This document shows, piece after piece, positions 32,823-45,082 of a stretch of 64,000 bases of DNA. The first letter of the stretch is position 1; each line of letters begins with the position of its first letter. This DNA is from Allium sativum (Eukaryota; Streptophyta; Magnoliopsida; Asparagales; Amaryllidaceae). The stretch lies in NCBI GenBank assembly GCA_030737875.1, contig CM060912.1, positions 208,829,231 through 208,893,230 on the forward strand. Direction: 5' to 3'. The translations under genes were made by a program, and so were the position numbers. The notes beneath the pieces are model-generated. The model saw only the letters and a list, made by a program, of their open reading frames with translations, searched no databases and was not told the origin of the DNA.

Positions 32823-34477
32823 TATTCATCTTTTCACATATTTACAGATTATATGTAAATTATTCACAATTGTTATCAATTTCAGATTATGCTATATTTT
32901 CCATAAATGTCCAAGTCTAGATTTATATGCTAATTATACCAACCAGTCATATTCCAATTCCCAAGTTATGCCCAATAACACTAATTGCAAGTTATGGCCG
33001 CCAAGTTTAATTTCCAGTTATCACTCAAAATAGACTACACCTAATCTTCCCAAGTTTGCAATAATAGTCATGCCCCAATATTCCAATATACATTATACTT
33101 GGTGTCTTAACAATTGGTTATGCCCAATCCAGATTAATATTCCAATTTATAGTTTGCGCCAAATCTAGATTTAATATTTCCATTTACCCCAAGTTCGCAA
33201 CAAAGACAATTATGCCCCCAAATCATAAGTTACAAAATTATGTTCCACCATTACCAAGTAGACTATCCCCCATTACCCCCACGCACGTACAATAAATTTC
33301 AGTCTAGATTCGAGGTTAATCTAGATTCATAAAATAAAAGGGGAAGAAAGAGGAACATAAATGAGAGTAGGCATAAAACAGGTGTTAAAATGGTAGATCT
33401 ATCAAATATAATATTATGGACCTAAGAGGATTACAGATCTGTTAGAGTTGAGGTATAACAAAGATAGATCTGAAACAAACTGACATAAATAGCCTCATAG
33501 ACATATAGATCTGATATAAATAATATCATGAACTAAAAAAGGATAATATATCATATGTCCAACAAAGCTAGGCATGGTTGAATAATAACTTCCTAGGCAT
33601 GTAAATCATTGATTCAATAAAAAGATAGGAACTAGTCTAAAAGATTTGAATTATGGACTTAGCTCCATTTCAGTATATGCCAAAATCACTATTAGGTGTT
33701 TAAATCTGAAATTAACTTGACTTACATGTTTACAGTACGATTTACGCCCCCAAATCCCAAGTTATATGCCCAATATACATTATGCCTCAAATCTCAAGTC
33801 ATATGTTCGATACACTTTATGTTTTGAATACAACATGTGTTATGTCCTCAAATCAGTTACAACTCAATTATGCCCAATTATACATAATTTAATACTTTTC
33901 CCAAATTTTAGCGCTGGTCATGTCCAAATTATATTTTATGCCCAATTTTATTTCCAACATACGTTCATCTCTTATGAGATCTGTCTCAGGCTTGCAGTAG
34001 CTTGGCTATAAAACAAAAAGGGAAGAAGGAAAGAAGAGACAAAGAATGGACATAATATTATCATGGACATAATATTATCAAATTAGATAGATCCAAAGAA
34101 TATAAAAAGACAGATAGAAATAGGCATAATCTCAGATCCTGATTTATTATAATGTCAGAATCACAATTAACTTTTATTTCTGAAAGTAACGTGAACTTAC
34201 AAATTACAGAATGGTCTTGAATTCTGGGATCTGTATACTGAAATTGAACAGCTCTTCCTTGAAGTAGAGTATTTGTTCTTCTAATTTAGATTTGATCTGA
34301 TTCTTAGAAAATAGTTATTGAAGTCGTTGAATTAGCCTTTGAATCTCTACTTGAATTCTAACTTGAGTCTACGAAGGACTTGAGCAGCATAACCCGTCTT
34401 TGATTTATTTTGATATGAATTAGTGTAGAGTATAGGAAAAATGAAGTTGTGTAGAGAAAAACGTAGCCTTAGGGGTG

Positions 34478-34485
34478 TTTATATA
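34478..34485 (-). promoter_or_regulatory. TATA box of the solo LTR
   Basis: Minus strand TATATAAA, same position relative to the LTR start as 19743-19750. Confidence 0.6.
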
Positions 34486-34566
34486 GCATGGGGATCAACA
34501 AATCTGGTCAGAACGGGCGTCCAGATGCAGAAAAATGAATCTGTCCTCAGATCTGGAAATAGGGGG

Positions 34567-34651
34567 AGGTCGACCCCAAAGTCGACCCACTGGTCGACGC
34601 CCAGGTTGACCCCTTGGTCGACCTGGGTCCTGGGCAGGAAATTTCCCGCCC
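34567..34651. promoter_or_regulatory. U3 cluster: four GTCGAC cores and an inverted E2F-like pair
   Basis: Four GTCGAC and one GTTGAC are followed by GGGCAGGAA and TTTCCCGCCC (34632-34651). The second arm is a perfect TTTCCCGC match. The cluster is retained although the LTR is otherwise diverged. Confidence 0.6.
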
Positions 34652-34892
34652 AGCCTGGGTGTGTGATTTGAATTTCGAATTTCAAACCTGAGCTGTTTTA
34701 TTTAAACCCCTGAAACTTCTGAAGGTCAAAACGTCTTCATATGGAGTCCGATTTATGCAAACTCGGACTTTATCTCAAGTAGAATTCTGAAATGAATGCA
34801 ATGGCGTAACCCGTTTCCCTTAATTCTTCTCTTAAAAATTAAGTATACTTTAATTTGTTACTTTGATGTTCACAGAAAATACGGGTGTTAAA

Positions 34893-37035
34893 GCCATAGC
34901 CATATTAAAGTAGAGAGCAAGTCAAAACGGTATGTCTCAAGAAATCCAAGTCAAGTCCAAGCTTAAGATAAATCCTAATCATTGTTGAGTGCTTCCACTC
35001 TAAGGACCAGGGGGAAGAAGAAAGAGGCGAAAGGAAAAGGGTCAGACATAAAGTCCAGCGAGTTCCAGTGATTTACAAATATGCATAAAATAGAGTTGCT
35101 AAAAAGGTAAATAAGACCAGCTGAGAAATGCACAGTGTCATAATAGATAAACTAAACATAATAGCATGATGGACATGAATAACAAGAATAAACTTATAAT
35201 CGCGTAATGCTTCACAATTATATCCTAAACAGGTATGTCTGCACCAATACTAGTATAACATGATTAACAGGATTAGGTATTACCCTAATTACATAACATA
35301 AAGAACATGATTAGGTGTTTAACCTAATAACATAACAGCATGATTAACATTAGGATTAATAGTAGGATTAACAACAGGATTAACAACAAGATTAACAGTA
35401 GGATTAAGTGTACCCTAATTATACAACAGGATTAGGTGTTACCCTAATAATATAACAGCAAGATTAGGCGTACCCTAATTACTACCTATGCGATCGACTC
35501 CTTATTACCCGCATACCTTGTGTCAGCCCCGATAGTTGGGTGTATCACTCCCTAACCCAACAACTTATAGAATATAGTAATATCCGTAGGTGTTTTGACA
35601 TCTTAGGTCCTGTAGCCGGATCCATGCACGCTTATGACTATGTCGGAAACACTCCTCTAATACGACCAAACCCTTTGAACCTCTTACTCGATCAGTTCAC
35701 AGCATGTATACATATATGCATATTATCCATTTTCATCACATTGCAGTATGTATGCATATTATCCTCAAGTTTTAGAAAGTACAATCATATGCATATTTTA
35801 CATTTCTAAATGACAGCAGGTATGCATATTTTTTATTTCTAAAAGACAGGTGTTATGCATATTTTACATTTCTAAATGACAGCAAGTAGAAATATTTTAT
35901 ATTTCTACATGACAGTAGGTATGCATATTTTACATTTCTGAATGACAGCAGGTATGCATATTTTACATTTTTAAATGACACCAGGTATGCATATTTTGTA
36001 TTTCTAAATGACAGCAGGTATGCATATTTAACACTTCTAAATGACTATAGATATGCATATTTTACATTTCTAAAATGACAACAGATATTTACATTTCTCA
36101 ATGACAGCAGGTATGCATGATTACATTTCTCAATTGATAACAGAAATACATAATTATATTTCTTAAATGACATCAGGTATGCATAATTACATTTCTTAAA
36201 TGACAGCAGCTATGCAAAATTACATTTCTTAAATGAAAGCAGGTATGCACAACTGCATTTCTTAAATTACAGTAGGTATGCATAACTACATTTTTTAAAT
36301 GACAACAGGTATACATAATTACATTTCTTATATGACCGCAGATATGCATACTTTCATTTCTTAAATGACAGTAGATATTTACATTTCTTAATGACGGTAG
36401 GTATGCGTATTACATATTCCAAATTACAACAGGTATATATGTTATCATATTATAGCATGTATAAATTATATGCAAATTATCCTTAAATTATAACATGTAT
36501 AAATTACCATTTCATATGCCTATTATTCATCAACTATATTCCCAAATTAAAGGTTTATGCATAATGTCCATTAACAACAAGTATACACACATTAACCCTT
36601 TTTATCAGTTCACAGCAAGTCTAAACAAGTGTATTTTTATCCTTTTTCCCAATTTATAGTCAACTAGTCCAAATTTAGTAATATGCCATGTCATTCCTTA
36701 TTACCCTGATTATACGCACTCTCAAACAGGTATATCCTGGGCTTCTAAAAGGCTTAGGCTTGGCATAAAATAATAAAGGGAAAATAGAGGAAGAAGAATA
36801 GAATTGCATCACATGGGCATATAGGTAAGACTGGAAATGAACTAAAACATAGAAATAGGGAAAGGAAGATAGATCTATATAACTATTACAGGCATATGTT
36901 TTACTGAACATAACGACATAGATGATTAACAGTGAAAACAAGTATAACATTTATTTTACTACCACTGTAGATCCTAACCAGTTTTATTTAACTGTCATGT
37001 TTAAGGCCTAAGAAATCAGATATGTAAATAATGGA
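34893..37035 (-). repeat. Chromovirus 5' LTR, middle piece
   Basis: Continues the LTR after the solo insertion. Contains repeated AGGATTA..CCTAAT segments (35240-35480), a minisatellite (35812-36425) and AT-rich sequence. No gene. Ends at the Copia insertion (TSD atgga 37031-37035). Confidence 0.72.
35812..36425. repeat. 33-bp minisatellite, about 18-19 copies
   Basis: Unit GACAGCAGGTATGCATA, then TTTACATTTCTAAAT. Copies differ by a few bases, and two are shortened to about 26 bp. It lies entirely within the chromovirus LTR. Confidence 0.9.
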
Positions 37036-37317
37036 TGAAAAGTCGGTGTATATGACTTAAGTAGGATCAATATGGATATAGCGAAAATATAGATGATATA
37101 TTAACTAGCAAATATAAGAACTAATATGATATAACACAAGTAAATAAAAGTAATAAATTAAGTAAAGTGAAACCAGAAATTTTATACTGCTTCGGACTTC
37201 CTGCCCTACGTCCAGTCCTGAAGCTCCTTTTTGGAATTCACTATCACGCCCTCTCTTAACACGAAGGAATAGGTCAGTACACCCGTGTCCCAATAAGGAT
37301 GCCTCTCCCTGAGCAAC
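37036..37317 (-). repeat. Copia 3' LTR, left piece
   Basis: Aligns with 56070-56360. Carries the U5-type motif at 37181-37216. Interrupted at 37318 by the LARD; the 5-bp TSD GCAAC is at 37313-37317 and 50119-50123. Confidence 0.9.
37181..37216. promoter_or_regulatory. U5-type motif in Copia 3' LTR
   Basis: TTTATACTGCTTCGG, spacer, then CCTACGTCCAGTC; followed by an imperfect GAAGCTCC..GGAATTC hairpin. Confidence 0.55.
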
Positions 37318-38387
37318 TGTAACGACCCACATTTTCAAGGGTATAATAATTAATTAATTTAATTATTTAAAATGGCGATCAAGAGAATTTAATGGTCGTG
37401 GAATTAAATAATGGTGATTATTTGATTTAAATAATAAATTAAATAAGATATTTAATTCTGAAATAATCAGAATTGGTTGAAATGACGATATGGTGTGAAC
37501 CGGATCATCTGTGATATTTAATTCAGCTTGGAATTGAATTTGAATAACGAATATAGTATATAAATGACAGTTTGAATGTAGAGTTATAATATAATTAAAA
37601 TCAAACTTGAAATGGCATAGTAGTTCGTTATTTGGTGATTTGAACTTCAACTGAATGTACAGAATTTGTTTTAAGCTGGATTTCTATTAAACAAGAAACG
37701 TATGGAGCTGGTGAAGTATATTTTTCTAGTGGAAGAGAAAAATCGAGATTTCATCGTATAGATTTTGATTTATGTCCAAATCAAATTTTAGAAAAGTCGC
37801 TGTGGAATTCCTTTATAATTTAATTATATTTTAAAAAAGAATTTCATTATAAATCGAATATCGATTTAATCGGGATTTGAAATATTAAGTTAGAAATTCA
37901 TATAGGAATATTCTAGAGCTATATGATATTCTATTGTGAATATAGACGATAATATTTTATTTTTAGATATTAAATTTAATTATATTTAAATATATTTATA
38001 TATTTAAATAGGCCATTTAAAGCGTTAAAAATAGCCAGTTTTGCAAATGAAGTCGGAATTCGACGAAACTAATTTTTTTGCATCTGCAACATCAAATTAT
38101 TGTTAGATTCCAAGTTTGGTGATTTTTAGAGTCACTGTGTGGCCGTACGAATTTTTAGAGTTAAAAACAGTCAGTATTTTGACGGTTAAAAATACGCTGT
38201 ATGAGCATACGGAGTCGGAATTCGACGAAACCATTTTCGTTAGGTTCGTAATGTTGAGCTGCAGTTGCATGTCCAGTTTGGTATTTTTGGGTATCGTATG
38301 TGATCACAGGAATTTTAGAGGACACAGAAAAATAGCGTTTGCTTATAATTTAACATTTTAATCGAATATTAAATTATTAAACTATTC

Positions 38388-38395
38388 TATATAAT
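38388..38395 (+). promoter_or_regulatory. TATA box of LARD 5' LTR
   Basis: TATATAAT about 1.07 kb into the LTR. The 3' LTR has a weaker TTTATAAT at 46163-46170. Confidence 0.5.
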
Positions 38396-39644
38396 AACTT
38401 AATCTCCTCCTAAACCTAATTCACAACTTCTCTGTTCAAAAATAAATCCGCCGCCACAAGAAAAAAAATGTACAGCAAAAACTTGAGTTTAGAAATCAAG
38501 AGAAATTCAAATAAAATCCAAATAATTGCAAAGTTGGTTTCTTTGGATTCAGCAAGTGCTTTGCTTCAATTTGATAAGGGTTTCGTGGAACTCAACGTTG
38601 GTTGTATTCACTGTTATCTTTTCAGCGTTAGCTAGGGTTCGAATTTTAGGCAAACAGAGGGAGTAATGGTTCATTTCGATGTCATGTTTAGGTTGAGGAG
38701 TTGAAATGGAATCTGTGCGCAACAATTTGGGGTTTTCGGTTAAAAAAAGGGTGTCGATGTCCCTGTACCCGAGCTCAACGTCGCGATTCCCTTTACGGTG
38801 TCAGAGTGGTTTTCAGGGGTAGGGTGATGAAGAGCTCGAGAAGATAGGTTCATTGGTGTAATCAGTTTGGTTTAAGGGTGAGAGAACGAGGAGAGTTTTG
38901 AAGAGGAAGGATCGTTTATGGCTGTGAAGAACAAGCGGATTCTTGGAGTTAGGAGCAAGAGGAAGAAGGGCGTGAAGGGTTGGGTTTTTAAAATGGTACG
39001 TGGGCCGAGAAATAAAAGGGGAGGCCCAATTATTAGATATAATTAAAGTCTAGTAATTTATAATGTATGTTAACTTGAACTCATCATATCTTATTCGTAT
39101 GATATCAAAATTCAGCGAAACGAGATCCGTTGGGATCGTATGGACGGTGGCTACGCCATGGGACTGACTGGAAGTCCATTGGAGCTCGTATGAATTTATG
39201 GAGAAATAAACTATTTGATTTAGATCAAACAACACTACCAATGCGAGTAAATCTCACTAACTCTGAACATTTTATAATTTCATGTTGTATTTTTAGAACT
39301 GTTAAATATTGGCTGATTGACTGTGCATTGATTGTTTGATTGAACTACTAGTCAGTTAGTTGAATTTTTGTATTGATTCTGTTTAACAGAATATACTATA
39401 TGGAACCGAAATTGATGTTGACTTTATATTGCATAACATCTGTGGATGCAGGGAGATAGGTTGGAGGAATCCAACTGGATTCCTCAACATTTATTTTACA
39501 GTGATTCATATATTGTAGTATATGATGTGATATATAATTTGTTATCGATTATATGTGTTTGAACGATATTGGTCATCGTGATTTGATGTGTTAAATAACA
39601 TAACATACCAGAATGGTGGAAAGGGAATTTTCAAAATGAATATT

Positions 39645-40150
39645 GAAAATAGATTATTTATAAAATCAAAGGATTTTATAAAAGAGATAATATTTATAAT
39701 AAAATCAAAGAAGATTGTATAAAAGGAATTATTTATAAATGGAATATTTATAAATAGAAATTTATTTATAAATGGATTATTTATAAATAGAAAATACTTA
39801 GAAATGAAACCCTAAAGGAATTATTTGCAAACCATTTGCAAATAGATTAGAACGAGAAATGTTTGTAAACCATTTACAAATCAATCAGAAAGAGAAATGT
39901 TTGTAAACCATTTACAAATGGAATCGAAAGAGGAATATTTGTAAAACCTTTACAAATGAAATCGAAAAGGAGGTATTTGTAAAACCATTTACAAATAGAA
40001 TTAAAAAGGAAATATTTAGAAAATAAATAGAGTTATAAAAAAGGAAATTTGTTTATAACTGAATAGGATGCTATAAAAAGGAAACCGTTATAAAAAGGAA
40101 AACGTTACTAAAAAGGAAATCATTTGTAAAGTGAAGAACCGTTACTAAAA
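39645..40150. repeat. A/T array with TTTGTAAACCATTTACAAA palindromes (5' LTR)
   Basis: At least five units carry a near-perfect 8-bp inverted repeat around a CC centre, separated by purine-rich spacers. Repeated in the 3' LTR at 47445-47950. Confidence 0.8.
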
Positions 40151-40159
40151 GTAAATCTT

Positions 40160-40520
40160 TATAAATGAATAGTTTAGTCGAAGGGAGTTAATCGAATATA
40201 GTATTCGAAAGTAAGCAAATCGAATTAGTTGTGCGAATTAGTTATTTGAATAGAGTTAAATAAATAAGAGTTATTCGAATTAGTTATTCGAATAGAGTTA
40301 AACACATAAGAGTTATTGAATTAGTTATTCGAAAGGAGTTACCGAATTAGTTATACGAAAGGAGTTGAGTAAAAAGAGTTAATCGATTAGGGTTAGATAA
40401 ATAGAGTAAATCAAATTTAGTTTATTCGAAGAAAGGTTTTCGAATCTAGTTATTCGTAAGAGAGATTATCAAATATGGTTATTCGAAGGGAGGAGTTATC
40501 GAATAGAGATTTATTCGAAC
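40160..40520. repeat. TTATTCGAA / GAGTTAA array (5' LTR)
   Basis: Degenerate units as at 24766-25330, here shorter. The 3' LTR copy is at 47960-48325. Confidence 0.7.
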
Positions 40521-41885
40521 GAGAGTACGTAAGGAATTGTTAAAGGGTTAAAAGATGAACTTACCCTATTTCGAGTTTTGAAATGTTGTTAAGTAAAGGT
40601 CTGAGAGGTAGTTATACCCCAACTTGATTGGCTTCGTTTTTAATTTAGAAATGGTTAAGGTTCGAGAGTGAAAGTGGTTAAATAATCTTATTAAATAAGT
40701 ATAGTGGTTTGATTTATCGTCGCGATGTTGATTTAAACATCTGTTTAAATCCAAGTAAAGAAGATTTGGAAATGTTTTCCAAATAGAATTAGAAATGTAA
40801 TCAAATATTGAAATAGGAAATATGAGTAAATATATATATGACTGATGATTGATTGATAGAATTTCCATCTGGAAATAATATCGTTGTTTGCGCACGTGTT
40901 TTTATTCAATAGTTAAATCACAGACCATCGAAGTTTTGACCATTTTAACGTTGTTAATATGGAGAGACCGGTTGGATTATTATCCAAAGAACCACTATGT
41001 ATTGGCATAAGCGTTGCGTATCATATATGCTAAAGATAATTGAAGACAGAGTAAAGTGCAAGGGCTATTGTATAAGTCTTAGATAACAGTGTCTAAGATG
41101 GATGTATTGAATAGTACCTTCGGTTCATCCTGTTCCTGGATGACTTGTATGGACGGATGTCTGACAGAGTATTACCAGATGATCACGTATATTGATTTCT
41201 CCAACCGTACCAAGAGTTGAAGCGGAGAAGGAAACTTCTTTTAGCTAACACATAATGTATTGGTGAGGAGGTCAATCGGTGATTTGATGGATTTGACGAT
41301 GTGGCATTCGAAGTGAATCTGGTGTGATGATAAAGCGTAGTTTCTAGCCTCACATCCGGTAAATGACAGAAATCGGGCAGGTAGCTTGGCTAAGTCGGTC
41401 GCTCCGAAGTAGGGTGTATAATCACCTGATCTAGAGTTTCATTTATTTCTATAAATATATTGTTGATGTTGTCCCATTTGGGAAACGGTTGCTGATCCCA
41501 ACCGTTGGTGATATACATTCGATACACTCAAGCGAAATGAGTGGTCGGCCATGTGTGGCCGGGTTGCAAGATGTTCTTGTTGAATCCAGTGTATTCCTTT
41601 CTAGAGGTACACTAGCGAAAGTTGGTTTCATACCTTGTCATTGTTGGAAATCCATTACCCAGTATGTGCTTGCGGTTTTGATTGTATACTATATATGTAG
41701 AACGTGAGATGAAAGCGTTTCTGCTAGACGATTATTATATTGTGGTTGATAGACATTATTATAATATCAAAAGGTTTTTGATATAAAGATATTTTGGATT
41801 CTCATAAGGGAAAAACCCGTTCCGTTATACGGCGTGTTCTTATGAGATATCATTTACCTGCTTGAACTGTTTTAAACTGTTTTAC

Positions 41886-41980
41886 TCATACCAGTCCCAT
41901 GACTGACCAGGAGTTTATTTTGTTTTGTTTTCCCTAAACTCTTGGGTGCCCAATTTTGTATGGGCAGTCAAGTAGTCAGG
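41886..41980 (+). promoter_or_regulatory. Conserved ~90-bp block, LARD 5' LTR
   Basis: Same block as 26979-27070. Preceded by an imperfect palindrome CCGTTATACGG at about 41821. Confidence 0.65.
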
Positions 41981-42317
41981 ATTTACAGATACTTGAAGAG
42001 CTGGAGCAGGAGGCATCAGGATCATATAGCTATAGTTATTTCCGCTATGTTGTAAGTGTTGTACTTTGATAATGATGTATATTCAAGTACATATGTATAT
42101 TTCAAGTTATGTTATATATATTATATGTTATTCGTTCCGCTGTGAGGTTCGTGTTACTCTGATGTTGTGTTCTTCTTCTTCTTCAATTCTAAGTTTCTAT
42201 TTTATCTTTCCTTACCCTCTGTTTTCTTTCTATTAATTTCCTGATTTTCAGTTTAATTGGGGTTGGACTTGTGTTATTTAGTCAGCTCAAATTGGACCGG
42301 ATTTCCGAGTCATTACA

Positions 42318-45082
42318 GTTGGTATTTGAGCTTAATTTAAGTAATTACCTTGGCTCTGTGGCGTGATTCGGTATAGATAGGGTTAGTAATACCCTAGATT
42401 GAGTTTGAGTGTATATATACGAGTGAACGTATTTGTTATTGATATAAAAATTGTTTTATATTGTGGAGATACATTGGTTGAGTTGTTTATGAGTTCTGGT
42501 CGATCAGTTTGATCCACTGTATCGTTAGGAGTTACTAAACACTCGAATACGATGGGTCAACACGATATGTTTTGAAAAGAGGGTAAATTAAAATAAGTTT
42601 ACCCAAGGTATATCTTGATATAGAGAAGATATATATATATATATCAAAATATTGGATATATTGGTTGTTATTATAATCGAGTAAGATTATAAATTAAATG
42701 GTTATGTAAATAACCAATAAGAATTCATATAAGTAAAATACGTGAAATCAGATGAGTTAAATCTGAATTTAAACCAGAAATTGAATTAAAACTCTGGAAA
42801 AAAATTGGATAAGTGTTTGTAAATGATTTTGGATTAAAAATAAGGAAAATTTAAGATCTTGGGAGATTTAAAATTGTTTTACAAGCAGTGTGAATTATAT
42901 TTTGAAATGAATTTCAAAGTGGAAATGTTTAGAAATGGTTTTATAGTATTAAACTCACTTCGATCGCTGGAAAATAGATTATGATGATGACAGCTGCATC
43001 ATCAGTATTCATTTTCGAGTTGTAAGTGACGAATTACTACCAGAGATACTGTTTTGAATTTGTTTTGGGAAAGAAAAGTTGTGTTGAATTTCAAAATGGG
43101 ATTTATATAATAGAATTTGATATATAGATTTGAATAATAGAAGTGATATAAAATTTGAATAGAAATTGAATAGAATTAACTAAGTCGAAGAGGAATTAGT
43201 TAATCGAGTTTTGAATTTGAAGTTGAACTTTGAAAGGTGAATTGGATTTGTAAATGGATATTCGAAATCGAATATAGAACTTAAATTTGAAATTTGGATT
43301 CAAATTAGTTAATAAGCAAGTTAAAATATATTTGAACATGTCATGTTCAAATATAAAAGTGAAATAGACTAAAGATTTAATTAAGAAGTTGATTAACGAA
43401 TTGAGTTAAAACGATCAGGTATAGTTAAAATAGATTGGGCGGGTATAAATATACATGAGATAGGTATGGATAAGGTATGAAGGTATATAAATAGAATGCT
43501 CGACGAAAAGGTATGTATTTAATTCATATATGAGATTTTATGCGCTGTATCGGCTAGCCACTTGGTTTTTTCTTTTGGATTGGTGAGGGCCATGGGAGGC
43601 TATTTGAAATATGCCGATGCTCCTGGTACAAAGGAGGTTATGGCGAATTTTTCCGGGAATTTAAGGAGTTAGAATATTTTTAAGATAAGTTGATAGTTAG
43701 AAATCAACGTATCAATATATATAGAAGTCAATAAGGAAACGAACTTAGAAATAGAATAGTAAAATCAAAAGGAAGACTAAGAATAAAATCTAGTAAGAAT
43801 AGAAAGAGGAAGCGTATACGTGTTTAAAAGTGAATAAGTAGTTGTATGGTATTGATTATTCAAGTAAGTAGTCATATCTGTCTTGATGTTATAAATGTTA
43901 TTCAGTCAAGGTCTGAGAGGTAGTTATACCCCAACTTGATTGATTTCATTATTAACAAATAAATAGTAAGATTTCAGGCTCGAAGATCAATGTTGAATAA
44001 GTGTTAGTTGAATATAGTATTTGGGTTGTCGTAACGATGTTTTACACAACATCCGTTTTGACCCAAATAAGTGTAAGCTTGGAAATATAATAAAGAATAT
44101 TTCCTAAGTATAGAAATAAACGAGATCGGAAAAGAGATAAGTAATTGGAATATTTCCCAATTATAAATAGCATATATTTTCTAAAGTTTAGAAAATAAAG
44201 GAAGGCGATATTCGTAAATGTTTTCCAAATAACATAAAAGGCCAATATGGTTATTGAAAATATTTGGTTAACAAATATTGATAAAGAAATAGAGAAGTGA
44301 TTTAACTAATGGAATATTAATTAAGGGCTCAGTGACAAGTTCAAAAGGAAAATTTGATTTTTTTTTTTTAAAAAAAGAGTAAACTGTTTAAAAACTCCCA
44401 AGGAAAGACTGTTTGAATTAAAAACAAATTTAACAGAAATTTGTGAAAGCAAATTTGAATTAAAGTAAAAACTGTAAAGTGGTAACAGAGATTGAGTTAG
44501 AATGATATCAAGACAAATTGGAATGTGAGATTCAAATTTGAAGTGTAATGTGATAATCAAGTTAAGAGTTGGGAAAATCGAGAAGAAACTCGAGTTGAAA
44601 TGATATTTGACTCGGATATAAGCGAATGGTTGTGTTGTGGATAAAAGCAGATTGAAATTTGATTGAGATGACCCTTGTATCCGCTGAATTGATAATAGGT
44701 GGAAAGGATATAATGATATGTCGACAAAAGGTACAAGTTTATATTTCTATTGGATATAAGATTTATGAGCCGAATTGGCAAGCCGCTTGGCTATTTGATT
44801 TTCTTTTGGGATGGAGATGGCCCAGAGAGGCGAGTTGGAGTTTGACTGATTGACCAGTACAAAGGAGGTGCTGGCGAAATTTTTCGAAAGGTTAAGGCAT
44901 TAGAAAATTTTCAGGATTTTTAGAAATTTTCGTTGATAAGAATTAATTAATAATTTAATTGAAATTAAATTGGTTCAGTGGGAACTGAAATTAAGAAGTG
45001 AACAAATATGTTCTAACCAGTCGATAGGGTCGTCCTCTAACTTAGCAATTTCGAGGACGAAATTATTTTAAGTGGGGAAGAA
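42318..45082 (+). other. LARD internal region, non-coding
   Basis: The PBS-like sequence TGGTATTTGAGC starts at 42320, differing from the usual TGGTATCAGAGC at two bases. Two diverged copies of a segment are present at about 43500-43690 and 44710-44935, sharing TCGAC-AAAAGGTA, TTGG-TTTT-TTTTGG and GTACAAAGGAGG. No protein is recognised. The polypurine tract AAGTGGGGAAGAA lies at 45070-45082. Confidence 0.8.

Larger units (their letters stand above)
30747..34892 (-). mobile_element. Solo LTR (4.1 kb), relative of the LTRs at 9439-20174
   Basis: Starts TGAAACACCCCACC and ends GGGTGTTAAA, degenerate forms of TGTAACACCCC..GGGTGTTACA. A perfect 5-bp TSD (GCCAT) flanks it and there is no internal region, so it is a solo LTR left by recombination. 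It shares the beginning, hairpin array, GTCGAC cluster, E2F-like pair and TATA box with the LARD-like LTRs, but differs clearly in sequence. No coding content. Confidence 0.9.
37318..42317 (+). repeat. 5' LTR of the LARD (5000 bp)
   Basis: Starts TGTAACGACCC and ends GAGTCATTACA. In order: U3 with GAATTCGACGAAAC segments, TATA box (38388-38395), purine-rich region (38650-39000), GATCCGTTGGGATCG, A/T palindrome array (39645-40150), TTCGAA array (40160-40520), GATATACATTCGATACACTC, and the ~90-bp block (41886-41980). No gene. Confidence 0.95.

Noticed and set aside
35812..36425. CRISPR-like array
   Set aside because: Units are contiguous, degenerate and without spacers, and the setting is a plant LTR.
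44042..44781. Minus-strand ORFs of 67-79 codons in the LARD internal region
   Set aside because: Asn/Leu/Ile-rich translations of AT-rich DNA on the antisense strand, with no motif.
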